DNA from: Bordetella genomosp. 11
GTDB lineage: Bacteria > Pseudomonadota > Gammaproteobacteria > Burkholderiales > Burkholderiaceae_B
Assembly: GCF_002261215.1 (NCBI RefSeq)
Contig: NZ_NEVS01000002.1
Coordinates: 124,001 to 188,000 of the forward strand
Length of the DNA stretch: 64,000 nucleotides
Direction of reading: 5' to 3'
Part shown: in pieces, positions 56,547-64,000 of the stretch
Position numbering within the stretch: position 1 is the stretch's first letter
Layout: each line of letters opens with the position of its first letter
The notes under the pieces: model-generated
The model's input: the letters and a program-made list of their open reading frames with translations, nothing else
Told to the model about the DNA's origin: nothing
The model's database searches: none
Made by a program: the position numbers and the translations under genes

Positions 56547-57509
56547 ATGAAACTGGCCAGCCTCTTGGCGGCGGGCGCCGCCGCGCTTGCCGTCGGCACC
56601 GCCGCGCACGCCGCCTATCCGGACCGCCCCATCCACGTCATCGTGCCATTCCCGCCGGGCGGCTCCACCGACGTGGTCACGCGTATCGTCGTGGCCAAGG
56701 CGCAGGAGCTGCTGGGGCAGAACATCATCGTGGAGAATCGCGGCGGCGCGGGCAGCATCATCGGCTCCGACTATGTCGCCAAGGCAGCGCCGGATGGCTA
56801 TACGCTGCTGGTGGGCCAGACCGCCTTCGCGGTGAACGCCTCGCTGCGCGAGAAGCTTCCCTACGATACCGTCAAGGATTTCACTCCCATCGCGCTGATG
56901 GCCGATCATCCGGGCGTATTCCTGGCGCAGTACACCAAGCCGTACAACACCTTCAAGGAATTCATCGCCTATACCAAGGCCCATCCCGGCAAGGTCGTGT
57001 ATTCGTCCGCCGGCACCGGTAGCTGGCCGCATCTGGCCATGGCCATGCTGGCCAAGGACGCGGGCCTGCAAATGGTGCACGTGCCGTACCAGGGCACGGG
57101 ACCGGCCAAGGCCGACCTGATCGCCGGCCGGGTGGACGTCAAGATCGAGGCCTATGCCACGTCGATGGGCATGGTCAAGGACGGCAAGCTGAAGGTCCTG
57201 GCCGTGACCAGCGCGCAGCGCGATCCCATGTTGCCCGACGTGCCCACCATCGCGGAACTGGGCTATCCCGGCTACGAGACGTCGTATTGGATCGGTCTGC
57301 TGGGACCGGCCAAATTGCCGCCCGATATCGCCGCCAAACTGGAAAAGGTCTTTATGCAGGCCGTGAACGACCCCGAGGTCAAGCAGAAGCTGGATGCGCA
57401 GACCATCCATCCGCACGCGCTGCCGGCCAAGGACCTGGAGGCGCTGATCCACAAGGAAATCGACAAGTGGGCGGCGGTGATCAAGGACAGCAACATCGAC
57501 AAGCAATAA
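56547..57509 (+). CDS. Bug-type tricarboxylate transporter receptor, cluster B first copy
   Basis: A 320-residue TctC/Bug-family periplasmic receptor with a signal peptide (MKLASLLAAGAAALAVGTAAHA). It then shows YPDRPIHVIVPFPPGGSTDVVTRIV and NIIVENRGGAGSIIGSDYVAKAAPDGYTLL. Candidate substrate contacts are in the conserved SAGTGSWPHLAMAML loop. It starts 51 bp after the MmgE/PrpD gene with AGGAGAC upstream and is followed 9 bp later by the hydrolase. No TctAB partners are present. Confidence 0.92.
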   Translation: MKLASLLAAGAAALAVGTAAHAAYPDRPIHVIVPFPPGGSTDVVTRIVVAKAQELLGQNIIVENRGGAGSIIGSDYVAKAAPDGYTLLVGQTAFAVNASLREKLPYDTVKDFTPIALMADHPGVFLAQYTKPYNTFKEFIAYTKAHPGKVVYSSAGTGSWPHLAMAMLAKDAGLQMVHVPYQGTGPAKADLIAGRVDVKIEAYATSMGMVKDGKLKVLAVTSAQRDPMLPDVPTIAELGYPGYETSYWIGLLGPAKLPPDIAAKLEKVFMQAVNDPEVKQKLDAQTIHPHALPAKDLEALIHKEIDKWAAVIKDSNIDKQ

Positions 57510-57518
57510 GGAATCCCG

Positions 57519-58436
57519 ATGACCCGCATGCAGCAACAGCGCGACGCGTCCGCGGCGATTCCCGCCGCCATGGGCCGGTTCGCGGACTACGCCGCGGCCC
57601 GCCACGTTTCCGAACGCCTGGCCGTGGCGCCCGGCATCGACATCGCCTATGTGGTGGACGACTATACCGACGGCTGGCGCCATGCACCGGTGGTGATGCT
57701 GCTGCACGGCGTGGCGGAATCCGCGGAGGCCTTCCTGGGCTGGGTGCCCCAGCTGGCGCGGCGTTGCCGCGTCATCCGCGTGGACCTGCGCGGCCATGGG
57801 CTGTCCTCGCCGGTGGACGAGCACGACGTGCTGTCGATCGCCGACATGGCTGACGATATCGACGCCGTGGCGCGGCGGATCGGTGCGCCGGTGCATGTGG
57901 TCGGCGCCAAACTGGGCGCGCAGATCGGGCTGGAGCTGGCGCAACGCGCGGTGCCCTGGATGGCCTCGCTGACCCTGGCGGGCGTGCTGATTTCGCCGGG
58001 TGGCGCGTTGGGCAAATGGGTGGATGAATGGCTGGGCCTGATCGACCGGTCGGGCGTGGAAGGGTGGGCGCGCGCGACGATGCCCGGCCGCATGGGCACG
58101 GCGCTGGCGCCGGATGCCATGCAATGGTGGACCCGCTACATGGCCCTGGCCCCCACGGCAACCGTGAAGGCCTGCATCCGCATGTTTCCCCGCTTGGCCG
58201 AACCCGCGCGGCTGGAGTCCATCGCCTGTCCCACCCAGGTCGTGGTGGCGGTGCAGCCGGAAAAGCCGGGGGCCTACGACCAGCGCCAACCGGTCGCGGA
58301 AGTACGCCGCTGGCAGACCCGTATTCCGGGATCGGAACTGGTGGAGCTGCAGGCCGATTCCTATCACATCGCCGCCACGCACCCCGACGCGTGCGCGGCC
58401 ATCGCTCTACGTTTCATAGAAAGGATTTCATCATGA
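57519..58436 (+). CDS. Alpha/beta hydrolase, cluster B
   Basis: A 305-residue alpha/beta-hydrolase. Oxyanion region HGVAESAEAFLGW, RVDLRGHGLSSPV and the nucleophile-elbow position VHVVGAKLGAQIG are visible. At the elbow the family G-x-S-x-G reads G-A-K-L-G, so the nucleophilic serine appears to be a lysine. The acid and histidine may lie at VEL-QADSYHIAATHPD. It may thus be inactive as an esterase or use another mechanism. The gene overlaps the next one by four bases. Confidence 0.8.
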   Translation: MTRMQQQRDASAAIPAAMGRFADYAAARHVSERLAVAPGIDIAYVVDDYTDGWRHAPVVMLLHGVAESAEAFLGWVPQLARRCRVIRVDLRGHGLSSPVDEHDVLSIADMADDIDAVARRIGAPVHVVGAKLGAQIGLELAQRAVPWMASLTLAGVLISPGGALGKWVDEWLGLIDRSGVEGWARATMPGRMGTALAPDAMQWWTRYMALAPTATVKACIRMFPRLAEPARLESIACPTQVVVAVQPEKPGAYDQRQPVAEVRRWQTRIPGSELVELQADSYHIAATHPDACAAIALRFIERISS

Positions 58437-59179
58437 TGGGATGGCGCGGCCGCATCGGCTTTCTGGTTCCTCCGGGCAATCCGACCGTGGAGCCCGAGAT
58501 GCAGCAACTGGTGCCCAGGGGCGTGTCCCTGCACTTCACGCGCATGGTGGCCCACGGGCTGACCGGCGCGCACGCGGGACAGGAAGACCGCAATCGCACG
58601 CAGATCGCGCACATCCCGGAGAACGTCGAACTGCTGGCCATGGTCAAGCCCGGCGTCATCGTCATGGCGCATACCGCCACCAGCTATACGCTGGGCCGGC
58701 AGGGCGAGGCCGATCTGGTCGCGCGCATGGAGAAGCAGTATGGCATCCCGTTCATTACCGCCTTCGGCAGCGTGCTGGCGGCGTTCAAACACCTGGGAAT
58801 CGAGCGCGTGGCCTATGCCACGCCCTATAACGCGGAAACGACGCTGCAGGGCAAGGCGCACCTGGAGTCCTGCGGCATGAACGTGGTCGCCCACGGCATC
58901 TTGCCGGGTGTGGTGAACATCTACGACGAAACGCCGGAGCGCGCATACGCCCTGGGCAGGCAGGTGGACCACCCCGACGCGCAGGCGCTGTTCCTGAGCG
59001 GTGTCGGCATGCCCACGGTGGATGCCATCAACCTATTGGAACGCGACCTGGGCAAGCCGGTGATCTCCAGCGCGACGGCGATGATGTGGAATGCGCTGCG
59101 TGTCATCGGCGTGCGCGATACGGCGCCCGATGGCGGCGCGCTGCTGGGCGCGGCAAGCGTGGCGGCCAAACGGCCTTGA
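58433..59179 (+). CDS. Asp/Glu racemase superfamily protein (maleate isomerase/AMDase-like) lacking both catalytic cysteines
   Basis: A 248-residue member of the superfamily holding maleate cis-trans isomerase and arylmalonate decarboxylase. It opens GRIGFLVPPGNPTVEPEMQQLVP and has the paired phosphate-cleft-like segments VIVMAHTATSYTLG and LFLSGVGMPTVDAINLLERDLGKPV. The two usual cysteine positions are His/Thr (about residue 80) and Gly/Val (about 190); the only Cys is at 147, in HLESCGM. It may have another chemistry. It starts inside the hydrolase stop. Confidence 0.78.
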   Translation: MMGWRGRIGFLVPPGNPTVEPEMQQLVPRGVSLHFTRMVAHGLTGAHAGQEDRNRTQIAHIPENVELLAMVKPGVIVMAHTATSYTLGRQGEADLVARMEKQYGIPFITAFGSVLAAFKHLGIERVAYATPYNAETTLQGKAHLESCGMNVVAHGILPGVVNIYDETPERAYALGRQVDHPDAQALFLSGVGMPTVDAINLLERDLGKPVISSATAMMWNALRVIGVRDTAPDGGALLGAASVAAKRP

Positions 59180-59300
59180 GGGGCCTTGACAGGCCTTTGA
59201 CAGCCCGGTCTTGACAGGCCCGTCCTTGTGGCCTTAACTCGATCGGTCCGCTTTTCCTTTTCTTCCTTCCGGCGCGAGCCGCTGCAAACAGGATACCGGC

Positions 59301-60272
59301 ATGGTGCTCTACTTGAACGAGTCGGACGTGCGTCAACTGCTGACGATGTCCAGGGCGGTCGACGAAGTCGAACGCGCGTTTTCCGCGCATGGCCGCGGCC
59401 AGGCTTTCGATGTGCCGCGCCGCCGCACGCGCCAGCCCGGCGGCCATCTGCACATCCTGCAGGCGGCCGCGCCGGAGATCGGCTACATCGGCTACAAGGC
59501 CTATTACAACCGGCCCGGCAAGCCGCTGAATACCCTGCTGCACATGATGAACTACGAGCAGGGCAATACCGAAGCCATCATCGAATCCGACTGGCTGGGA
59601 CGCATACGTACCGGGGCGGCGACGGGCGTGGCGGCACGCTACCTGGCGCGCCAGGACGCGCGCATCCTGGGCCTGTTCGGCTACGGCCGCCACGCGCGCA
59701 CGCAGCTGGAAGCCGTGTGCGCCGTGCGGGATATCGCCGAAGTCAAGGTATTCGGCCGCAACGAAGACGGCGTGCGCGCCTTCTGCGAAGAAATGTCCCA
59801 GCGTGTCTCGGCCCGCGTGCGTCCGGCGCAATCGCGCGAGGAAGCGGTGCGCGGCTCGGACATCATCGTCACCATGACGCGCGCGTCCGAACCTTTGTTC
59901 GACGGACGCTGGCTGGAGCCCGGGCAGTTCGTGGCGGCGACGGGATCCAACGCCCTGGACCGGCGCGAGATCGATACGGAAACCGTGCGGCGCGCCGACC
60001 TGATCGTCGTGGATTCGCGCGAGGTCGCGCAAGGCGAATGCGGCGACCTGCTGCCTGCCTACGAAAACGGCCTGATCTATTGGGAGAACCTGGCCGATAT
60101 GGGCGGTGTCGTCGCCGGCCGCTGGCCCGGCCGTACCTCGGATGCGCAGATCACATTGTTCGAGTCGCACGGCATGGCGGTGCAGGACCTGTACGCGGGC
60201 GCCGCGATATTGGCCGCCGCGCGCGAACGCGGCATGGGCACATCCCTGCCCATGGGGCCGTCCGGACCCTGA
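59301..60272 (+). CDS. Ornithine cyclodeaminase/mu-crystallin family protein
   Basis: A 323-residue OCD-family protein. The substrate domain starts VLYLNESDVRQLLTMSRAVDEVERAF; the NAD-binding domain has LFGYGRHARTQLEAV and later GSNALDRREID. The motif WLGRIRTGAATGVAARYLA matches the family arginine region. Members are ornithine cyclodeaminase, alanine dehydrogenase and ketimine reductases. It follows the isomerase-like gene after 121 bp, perhaps with its own promoter. Confidence 0.86.
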   Translation: MVLYLNESDVRQLLTMSRAVDEVERAFSAHGRGQAFDVPRRRTRQPGGHLHILQAAAPEIGYIGYKAYYNRPGKPLNTLLHMMNYEQGNTEAIIESDWLGRIRTGAATGVAARYLARQDARILGLFGYGRHARTQLEAVCAVRDIAEVKVFGRNEDGVRAFCEEMSQRVSARVRPAQSREEAVRGSDIIVTMTRASEPLFDGRWLEPGQFVAATGSNALDRREIDTETVRRADLIVVDSREVAQGECGDLLPAYENGLIYWENLADMGGVVAGRWPGRTSDAQITLFESHGMAVQDLYAGAAILAAARERGMGTSLPMGPSGP

Positions 60273-60366
60273 CCCGGCACGGTCGGGGACTGATGCGTTC
60301 CACGCATCAATTAACCGAATATTTGCGCTTTACCGGATAAGCGCGCTTGCGCATCATGCTCGCCGT

Positions 60367-60385
60367 GCCGCCTGTACGAGGCGGC
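60367..60385 (+). terminator. Hairpin between the OCD-family and Ldh-family genes
   Basis: GCCGCCT (60367-60373) pairs with AGGCGGC (60379-60385) around GTACG, followed by GCTTCTGCTTT. It may limit read-through into the second half of the cluster. Confidence 0.4.
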
Positions 60386-60415
60386 GCTTCTGCTTTGATT
60401 GGGACGAGATGAGCC

Positions 60416-61468
60416 ATGACCGCGCAAGCACAAGATAAAACCCTCTTCACCGAGGCGGAACTGACGGACCTGGGAACCCGCGCCTTCGTCGGCCTGGGGC
60501 TGCCCGAAGCGGATGCCGCCGAGGTGGCGCGCATCCTGGTGCTGGCGGACCTGTTCGGCCTGTCCACGCACGGCCTGAGCCGCATCGAATCGTATGGCGA
60601 CCGTCTGCAAGTGCAGGGCATCAATGCACGCGCCCGCGTGACCACGCAGGCCGTCGCGCCGGCCCTGCGCCTGGTGGACGGCGACAATGGAGTGGGGCCG
60701 CTGGTGGGCATGCACGCGCTGCGCGCCGCGATGGAGGCGGCCGAATCCTGCGGGGTAGGGGTGGCGTTCGCGCGCGGCAGCAACCATTTCGGTCCGATCT
60801 CGCCATACGGCCTGATCGCCGCGCAGGCCGGCTACGCCAGCATCATCGGCAGCAATGCCACCACCACCATCGCGCCATGGGGCGGCAGCGACGCCCGCCT
60901 GGGCAACAGCCCCCTGGGCTTCGGCGTGCCGAATCCGGGCGGCGATCCTTTCCTGCTGGACATGGCGATGAGCGTCGTGGCGCGCGCCAAGATCCGCAAT
61001 GCGCTCAAGCGTGGCGAGTCCATACCGGACACCTGGGCCACCGACGCGGGCGGCCGTCCCACCACCGACCCCAAGGCGGCCCTGGATGGCTTCCTGCTGC
61101 CCATCGGCGGCCACAAGGGCTACGGCCTGGCCTTGCTGGTGGACATGTTCGCCGGCGTGCTGTCCAACGCGGCCTACCTGACGCACGTGAAGTCCTGGGT
61201 GGACGCACCGGACGAGCCGCAGAACCTGGGGCATTTCTTCATTCTGATCGATACCCGCCGCCTGGGGTCCACCCAGTGGCTGACCGACCGGATGAACGAT
61301 TTCGCCGCCATCCTGCACGACAGCCCGCCTACCGATCCGGGGCAGCCCGTCATCGTTCCCGGCGAGATCGAGCTGCGCCGGATGGCGCGCCAGCGCCGGG
61401 AAGGTATCGCACTGGACGCCGCCACGGTGGCGCTGCTGCGCCAGCACGCCGCCAAGGCGCCGGCCTGA
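60416..61468 (+). CDS. Malate/L-lactate/ureidoglycolate dehydrogenase family (Ldh2) oxidoreductase
   Basis: A 350-residue NAD(P)-dependent dehydrogenase of the sulfolactate/malate dehydrogenase-like family. Family segments are LFGLSTHGLSRIESY (catalytic His in THG), GSNHFGPISPYGLIAA, GSNATTTIAPWGGSDARLGNSPL and LLPIGGHKGYGLALLVDMFAGVL. Likely reaction: oxidation of a 2-hydroxy acid. It begins the second half of cluster B, before a Bug receptor. Confidence 0.9.
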   Translation: MTAQAQDKTLFTEAELTDLGTRAFVGLGLPEADAAEVARILVLADLFGLSTHGLSRIESYGDRLQVQGINARARVTTQAVAPALRLVDGDNGVGPLVGMHALRAAMEAAESCGVGVAFARGSNHFGPISPYGLIAAQAGYASIIGSNATTTIAPWGGSDARLGNSPLGFGVPNPGGDPFLLDMAMSVVARAKIRNALKRGESIPDTWATDAGGRPTTDPKAALDGFLLPIGGHKGYGLALLVDMFAGVLSNAAYLTHVKSWVDAPDEPQNLGHFFILIDTRRLGSTQWLTDRMNDFAAILHDSPPTDPGQPVIVPGEIELRRMARQRREGIALDAATVALLRQHAAKAPA

Positions 61469-61576
61469 TGGCGCCACGTCAGTAACCGTCAATACGCCGG
61501 CCTGAGACCGGCGGCGGGCGGGCTGTAGCGGATTCGTCGTCCGCCGGCCCGTGCCGCCATGAAAAGGAGAAGACAC

Positions 61577-62551
61577 ATGCGTAAAACCCTGGGATGCCTG
61601 GCCTTGTTCGCGCTTGCGTGGGTCAGTGCCGGCGCGCGCGCCGATACCTACCCGAGCAAGCCCATCCGCGTCATCGTGCCCTATGTCGCGGGCGGCGCGG
61701 CCGACATCACCGCGCGCGTCATGGCGCAGAAGATGTCCATGAGCATGGGCGTCGCGCTGGTGGTCGAGAACAAGCCCGGCGCCAACGGCATGATAGGCAC
61801 CGACTTCGTCGCCAAGGCCGCGCCGGACGGCTATACGCTGCTGCTCGACGCCAGCGGGCCGCTGGTGGTGAATCCTTCCTTGTATGCGCGCAAGACGCCC
61901 TACGATCCGCTGAAAGACTTCGCGCCCATATCGCAGATCGCCAGCTACCAGTACGTGCTGGTCGTCCCGCAAAAATCCACCATCCGCAGCCTGGACGACC
62001 TGGTCGCGCAGGCACGCGCGCATCCGGGACAACTGAGCTACGGTTCCGCCGGCGTGGGCGCGGGCGGCCATCTGGCCGGCGAGCTGCTGGCCTTGATGAC
62101 GCATACGCAGATGGTGCATGTGCCGTACAAGGGCAACGCGCAGGCCCTGACCGACGTGTTGAGCGGGCAGTTGTCCTTCACCTTCGATACCGTGGTGACA
62201 TCGGTGCCGCAGATCCAGGCCGGCCGGCTGCGGCCTTACGCGGTATCGGGACCGCATCGCGCCGCTGTCCTGCCCGATATCCCCACCATGGAAGAGTTGG
62301 GCTATAAAGGCTTTTCGATCACCCAGTTCCAGGGACTGCTGGCGCCGGCGGGTACCGATCCGCGGATCGTCGCCCGCCTGCACGACGAAGTCGTCAAGGC
62401 GTCGCGCGATCCCGACGTGGTGCGCAAGCTGGTCACCGAAGGCGGCAACGATATGGTGGCCGGCACGCCGGAGGAATTCGCCGCGCAGATCCGGTCCGAC
62501 CTGGAGCTCTATCGCAAGCTGATCCAGGAAGCCAACATACCCAAACAATGA
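61577..62551 (+). CDS. Bug-type tricarboxylate transporter receptor, cluster B second copy
   Basis: A 324-residue TctC/Bug protein with a signal peptide (MRKTLGCLALFALAWVSAGARA), then YPSKPIRVIVPYVAGGAADITARVM and VENKPGANGMIGTDFVAKAAPDGYTLLL. It differs from the first Bug of this cluster at the ligand loop, so it probably binds a different acid. The ATG at 61577 has AAAGGAG; a longer MKRRR start is less likely. Confidence 0.92.
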   Translation: MRKTLGCLALFALAWVSAGARADTYPSKPIRVIVPYVAGGAADITARVMAQKMSMSMGVALVVENKPGANGMIGTDFVAKAAPDGYTLLLDASGPLVVNPSLYARKTPYDPLKDFAPISQIASYQYVLVVPQKSTIRSLDDLVAQARAHPGQLSYGSAGVGAGGHLAGELLALMTHTQMVHVPYKGNAQALTDVLSGQLSFTFDTVVTSVPQIQAGRLRPYAVSGPHRAAVLPDIPTMEELGYKGFSITQFQGLLAPAGTDPRIVARLHDEVVKASRDPDVVRKLVTEGGNDMVAGTPEEFAAQIRSDLELYRKLIQEANIPKQ

Positions 62552-62574
62552 CACGCCGGCACGGAGCGCATGAC

Positions 62575-63345
62575 ATGTACCAACTCGATGTCCTGATCAA
62601 CGGCTATCCCGGGCGCAGCCTGTTCCACGGCAGCCTGGGCTGGAGCACCACCACGCTTTTGCGCGGCGAAGGCCGCAATATCCTCGTGGACGTAGGGGCT
62701 TTCGGCGCGCGCCATCTGCTGAAGAAGCAGTTGACCGAACTGCGCATGAACGCCGCCGATATCACCGACGTGGTGTTGACGCACGCCCACTACGATCATT
62801 CGGTCAACTTCACCCTGTTTCCCAATGCCACGGTGTGGATCGGCGACCGCGAGCTGGAATGGGCCGCGGCGCAGCCGCCCGGCTTCGATCCGCTGCCGGA
62901 GCTGTACGTGCGCGAGCTCACGGTGTCGCCGCGGGTGCGGCGCATCGCCGACGGCGAACGGTTCCTGCCGGGCTTCACCGCCATCGTCGCGCCGGGCCAT
63001 ACGCCAGGCCATCTGCTGTTCACCGTGTCCGGCGCGGCGCAGCCGCTGCTGTTCACCGGCGATGCCGCGAAAAACCGTGCCGAGCTTCTCAGCATGACGG
63101 TCAACGATACCTACGACATGCCGACCAGCCGCGCGACGCTGGAGCTGATCTGGGCGACCTGGCGGCGGCAGCCGGATACCTTGCTGATTCCCGGACACGA
63201 TCTGTGCATGCGGCTGGACGACAAGGGCGAGCCCGTCTATGTCGGCGAGCGGCGCGCCGCCATGAATGCCTGGTTCGGCGAAAACCTGGAACCGACCGTT
63301 ATCGATCTATGCTGCGGCGGCGAGACGGCCCGCTACAGCGCCTGA
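62575..63345 (+). CDS. Metallo-beta-lactamase-fold hydrolase, cluster B
   Basis: A 256-residue MBL-fold protein. The zinc motif is THAHYDHSVNF, followed by later ligands GHTPGHLLF, FTGDAAKNR and IPGHDLCM. It resembles small-molecule lactonases/hydrolases. The ATG at 62575 has GGAG upstream; an in-frame ATG at 62548 would overlap the Bug gene stop. Its role may be to open a lactone or hydrolyse a thioester in the pathway. Confidence 0.86.
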   Translation: MYQLDVLINGYPGRSLFHGSLGWSTTTLLRGEGRNILVDVGAFGARHLLKKQLTELRMNAADITDVVLTHAHYDHSVNFTLFPNATVWIGDRELEWAAAQPPGFDPLPELYVRELTVSPRVRRIADGERFLPGFTAIVAPGHTPGHLLFTVSGAAQPLLFTGDAAKNRAELLSMTVNDTYDMPTSRATLELIWATWRRQPDTLLIPGHDLCMRLDDKGEPVYVGERRAAMNAWFGENLEPTVIDLCCGGETARYSA

Positions 63346-63393
63346 TCCCGATGCCCGCGCCCCCGCGCCGGCTTCCTACACGAGAGACTCGAC

Positions 63394-64000
63394 ATGTCGC
63401 TTGATCCGCAAGTCCTTGCCAAATTCATTCCCACCGGCCGCCTGCGCGCGTCCATCAACGTCGGCAATCCCATCCTGGCGCGCCGCGACGACGGCCCGGG
63501 CGGTGCGGCCGGCGTGTCCGTCGACCTGGCGCGCGCCTTCGCCAAGCGCCTGGGCGTGGAGCTGGAACTGGTGGTCTTCGATAGCGCCGGCAAATCGGTA
63601 GACGCGGTGACGGCCGAGCAGGCGGACATCGGCTTTTTCGCCATCGATCCGGTGCGCGGCGCCGGTATCAATTTCACCGACGCCTATGTGCTTATCGAAG
63701 GCGCCTACCTGGTGCGCGAAGACTCGCCGCTGCGCGAGCGCGCGGAGGTAGACCGTCCCGGCATCCGCGTCACGGTGGGCAAAGGCAGCGCGTATGACCT
63801 GTACCTGACGCGCGAACTGAAGCAGGCTGAAATCGTGCGCGCGCCCACGTCGCCGGCGGTGGTCGATTTCTTCGTTGCCGAAAAGACCGAGGTCGCGGCC
63901 GGCGTGAAGCAGCAGCTGGAAGCCGATATGCAGCGCGTCCCGGGGCTGCGCCTGCTGCCGGGCAGCTTCATGGTGATCCGCCAGGCGATGGGCATGCCCA
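63394..64000 (+). CDS. Family 3 solute-binding-like protein, 3' end outside window
   Basis: The first 202 codons of a periplasmic-binding-protein-like fold. Segments typical of family 3 amino-acid receptors are LRASINVGNPIL, GVSVDLARAFAKRLGVELELVVFDSAGKSVDAV, DIGFFAIDPVRGAGINFTDAYVLIEGAYLV and ITVGKGSAYDLYLTREL. No signal peptide is visible: the start MSLDPQVLAKFIPTGRL is polar. It may therefore be cytoplasmic or use an unusual export route. Confidence 0.82.
   Translation, partial: MSLDPQVLAKFIPTGRLRASINVGNPILARRDDGPGGAAGVSVDLARAFAKRLGVELELVVFDSAGKSVDAVTAEQADIGFFAIDPVRGAGINFTDAYVLIEGAYLVREDSPLRERAEVDRPGIRVTVGKGSAYDLYLTRELKQAEIVRAPTSPAVVDFFVAEKTEVAAGVKQQLEADMQRVPGLRLLPGSFMVIRQAMGMP

Overview
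The window is high-GC DNA from a betaproteobacterium of the family Alcaligenaceae, most likely a Bordetella or a close relative such as Achromobacter. This is inferred from three Bug (TctC-type) solute receptors, a subtilisin-type autotransporter, and a glmM-folP-ftsH-rlmE-yhbY-greA housekeeping block. No plasmid, phage, IS element or CRISPR array is visible. The placement rests on gene content recognised by eye; no search was run.

Layout. 1-9 kb: a partial histidine phosphatase, a FlxA-like coiled-coil protein, a RutG-type pyrimidine permease, then greA, yhbY, rlmE, ftsH, folP and glmM. 9.1-18.1 kb: a phosphate-starvation block with an OlsB-type acyltransferase (ornithine lipid), divergent ppx and ppk, and pstSCAB; olsB, ppk and pstS each have a recognisable Pho box, and three tandem ~120-bp repeats lie before pstS. 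18.2-27.3 kb: a dissimilatory nitrate reductase operon read leftward, narG-narH-narJ-narI-parvulin-narK, with a near-perfect FNR box upstream. A tRNA-Pro(UGG) gene follows. 27.8-32.4 kb: a four-repeat membrane protein, a Kdo transferase and a PmrAB/QseBC-type two-component system, with a PmrA-like box between the first two. 32.6-37.5 kb: a FetAB-type ABC exporter, preceded by a possible 54-codon ORF, and an S8 protease autotransporter.

37.6-42.9 kb: a catabolic cluster with an MmgE/PrpD dehydratase divergent from an SDR, a 3-hydroxyisobutyrate dehydrogenase-like enzyme, a methylisocitrate-lyase-like enzyme and a Bug receptor. 43.1-48.8 kb: a second Pst system (pstS, pstC, pstA, no pstB) followed by a phosphonate/phosphite-type transporter phnD-phnC-phnE with its own Pho-box-like site. 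48.9-50.4 kb: an ArnT-like glycosyltransferase. 50.4-53.5 kb: nirBD, read leftward from a sigma-54 promoter through a leader that looks like a complete ANTAR (NasR/NasT) antitermination element. 53.5-54.7 kb: a small lipoprotein and a GNAT acetyltransferase. 55.1-64 kb: a second catabolic cluster with an MmgE/PrpD protein, two Bug receptors, an alpha/beta hydrolase, a cysteine-less Asp/Glu-racemase-superfamily protein, an ornithine-cyclodeaminase homologue, an Ldh-family dehydrogenase, a metallo-beta-lactamase-fold hydrolase and a truncated solute-binding protein.

The strongest non-gene signals are the nirB leader (sigma-54 promoter, NtrC-like site, two A1/G4 hexaloop hairpins, the second overlapping a terminator) and the set of Pho boxes with 11-bp heptamer phasing. 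Together they suggest that nitrite reduction is under nitrogen-assimilation control although the nar operon is under FNR-type control, and that ornithine lipid, polyphosphate, phosphate uptake and phosphonate uptake form one PhoB regulon.
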